Positions 63,010-64,000 of a stretch of 64,000 nt of DNA are shown here, in pieces. The stretch lies in assembly GCF_002209485.1 (NCBI RefSeq), contig NZ_NJIX01000004.1, positions 248,001 to 312,000 on the forward strand. The letters are read 5' to 3'. Within the stretch, counting starts at the first letter, position 1, and each line of letters begins with the position of its first letter. Below the pieces are notes generated by a model. That model was not told where the DNA came from. It searched no databases and was given only the letters and a program-made list of their open reading frames with translations. The DNA comes from Achromobacter sp. HZ34. Lineage in GTDB: Bacteria; Pseudomonadota; Gammaproteobacteria; Burkholderiales; Burkholderiaceae_B. Position numbers and translations under genes: made by a program.

Positions 63010-64000
63010 TTACGTGCCCAGGGCGGAAAGTCTTGTGCCGATGGAGATGGCCAGCCGTATCAAGGCCAGATCGCTGCCGGCCGGACCCAGCAAGGATACG
63101 CCTGCGGGCAGCCCGTCGCCACCGATGAACGGGATATTGACCTGGGGCAGTCCCGCCAGGCCGGCGATCGAGGTGATGCGGAAAGTCTGGGCGCGGATCG
63201 CATCGACGGTGGCGGGATCGGCCGTGTGCGCGATGGCGGCGCTGGAGGCCGACGGCAATACGGCCACGCGGTCCGCGCCCAGCAGGGTGCGCACTTCGTC
63301 GCGCAGCCGGGCCTGGACGGCGGCCGCGGTGGCCGCCTCGTCCGCGCCGATACTGGCCGCGGCTTGCCAACGCCCGGCGATGGCCGGCCCGAAGTCCGGC
63401 CGCACGTCGGTGATCCATGCCTGATGCGTGCGCCAGGCATCCCAGGCCGAGACGGTGATGTAGGTACGCCGCCAGGTTTCCAGGTCGGTGCTGGAAGCCG
63501 CCTGCTGGGCCACGGGCAAGCCGGTCTCCTGCAAGGCACCGGCCACGGCATCGATCAAGGGCGCGAAGGCCGCGTCGGCCTGGGCGCAGGCATCGGTCAG
63601 CACGATGGCCTCGCGCCAGGCGATTTCCCGCGGCGCGTCCGATTGCGCATCCAGCGCTGCGGACAGGGGCATATCCACGGGCAGGCCCAACAGCGCGCTG
63701 CCTACTCGTTCGAAGACGTCGCTGCGGGCGGCCAGCCAGGTCATGGTGTCGAACAGCGGCGACAGCGGCACCACGTGTTGCGTGCTCAGCAGGCCCTGGG
63801 TGGTGCGCAAGCCCCACAGGCCGCAATAACTGGCCGGCACGCGCGTGGAGCCGCCGGTGTCCGTGCCCAGGGCGAAGTCGACCAGGCCGCCCGCCACCGC
63901 GGCGGCCGAACCGCTGGACGAGCCGCCAGGCACGCGATCGGGCGCGCGCGTATTGCGCGGCGTGCCGTAGTGCACATTCTCGCCCTGGATGCTGTAGGCC
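63010..64000 (-). CDS. amidase (amidase-signature family), N-terminus beyond the window
   Basis: This is a partial protein; 330 residues lie in the window and the start lies beyond base 64000. The amidase signature RVPGGSSSGSAAAVAGG is followed by ALGTDTGGSTRVPASYCG, giving the catalytic cis-Ser and Ser; the Lys lies off the edge. The C-terminus PQVNIPFIGGDGLPAGVSLLGPAG is normal. It resembles aryl-acylamidase/AtzF-type enzymes. It is co-transcribed with the GntR gene. Confidence 0.9.
   Translation of the reverse strand, partial: AYSIQGENVHYGTPRNTRAPDRVPGGSSSGSAAAVAGGLVDFALGTDTGGSTRVPASYCGLWGLRTTQGLLSTQHVVPLSPLFDTMTWLAARSDVFERVGSALLGLPVDMPLSAALDAQSDAPREIAWREAIVLTDACAQADAAFAPLIDAVAGALQETGLPVAQQAASSTDLETWRRTYITVSAWDAWRTHQAWITDVRPDFGPAIAGRWQAAASIGADEAATAAAVQARLRDEVRTLLGADRVAVLPSASSAAIAHTADPATVDAIRAQTFRITSIAGLAGLPQVNIPFIGGDGLPAGVSLLGPAGSDLALIRLAISIGTRLSALGT

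Noticed and set aside
62207-63826. 539-residue frame extending the GntR regulator
   Set aside because: The extension overlaps the amidase gene in another frame; the GntR protein starts at 63007.
1-64000. tRNA, rRNA, CRISPR arrays, insertion sequences, integrases or phage genes
   Set aside because: I looked for these on both strands and found no cloverleaf, spacer-repeat array, transposase or terminal repeat that I could support.

Overview
The window is GC-rich bacterial chromosome that looks like a betaproteobacterium of the Alcaligenaceae (Bordetella/Achromobacter type). The pointers are the aa3 cytochrome oxidase cluster with the Burkholderiales-specific DUF2970, DUF2909 and small assembly proteins, a PhaM-type granule protein, DUF3717, a Bug-family (TctC) binding protein, and gene products resembling known Bordetella proteins, including an arylmalonate decarboxylase-like enzyme. 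This taxonomic call is inference; no rRNA lies in the window. I saw no tRNA, rRNA, CRISPR array, insertion sequence or prophage.

Layout. 0-6 kb: rpoH behind a CIRCE (HrcA) operator, then a candidate small RNA with a C/U-rich loop, a cAMP phosphodiesterase-like gene divergent from a NhaP-type antiporter with a cyclic-nucleotide-binding domain, and a NUDIX hydrolase. 6-15 kb: the aa3 oxidase locus (coxB, coxA, small assembly protein, DUF2970, coxC, DUF2909, SURF1, SCO-like, ctaA, ctaB, SCO). The Cu(B) chaperone gene cox11/ctaG, expected between coxA and DUF2970, is absent. 15-23 kb: DUF3717, a glycine-zipper protein, PhaM, glmU, an MFS exporter, UDP-glucose dehydrogenase and a glycosyltransferase. 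23-31 kb: two DJ-1/PfpI-domain proteins around a Bug binding protein, YitT, AraC, VOC and SnoaL-like proteins, a metal-type two-component system and an alpha/beta hydrolase. 31-35 kb: glmS, an Lrp regulator and a flavin monooxygenase.

35.5-42.8 kb: a spermidine/putrescine-type ABC transporter split around four enzymes. The ATPase leads a plus-strand run (quinone reductase, GST, altered type II dehydroquinase, D-2-hydroxyacid dehydrogenase) that converges on two permeases and the binding protein. 42.8-51 kb: a polar amino-acid ABC transporter, an arylmalonate decarboxylase-like enzyme, a RidA-like protein without the canonical arginine, a DUF1028 Ntn-type protein, a LysR regulator, an M20 deacylase and a lone AraC DNA-binding domain. 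Together these look like an uncharacterised pathway for uptake and processing of an amino-acid-like or malonate-like compound, and this is the best candidate for an undescribed system.

51-64 kb: an autotransporter whose passenger has seven HAF-type repeats, a SolA-like oxidase followed by a decayed binding-protein fragment, two LysR regulators, a ThDP-dependent acetolactate synthase-like enzyme, a diguanylate cyclase behind a strong leader hairpin, an ArnT-like glycosyltransferase, a GntR regulator and an amidase cut by the window end.
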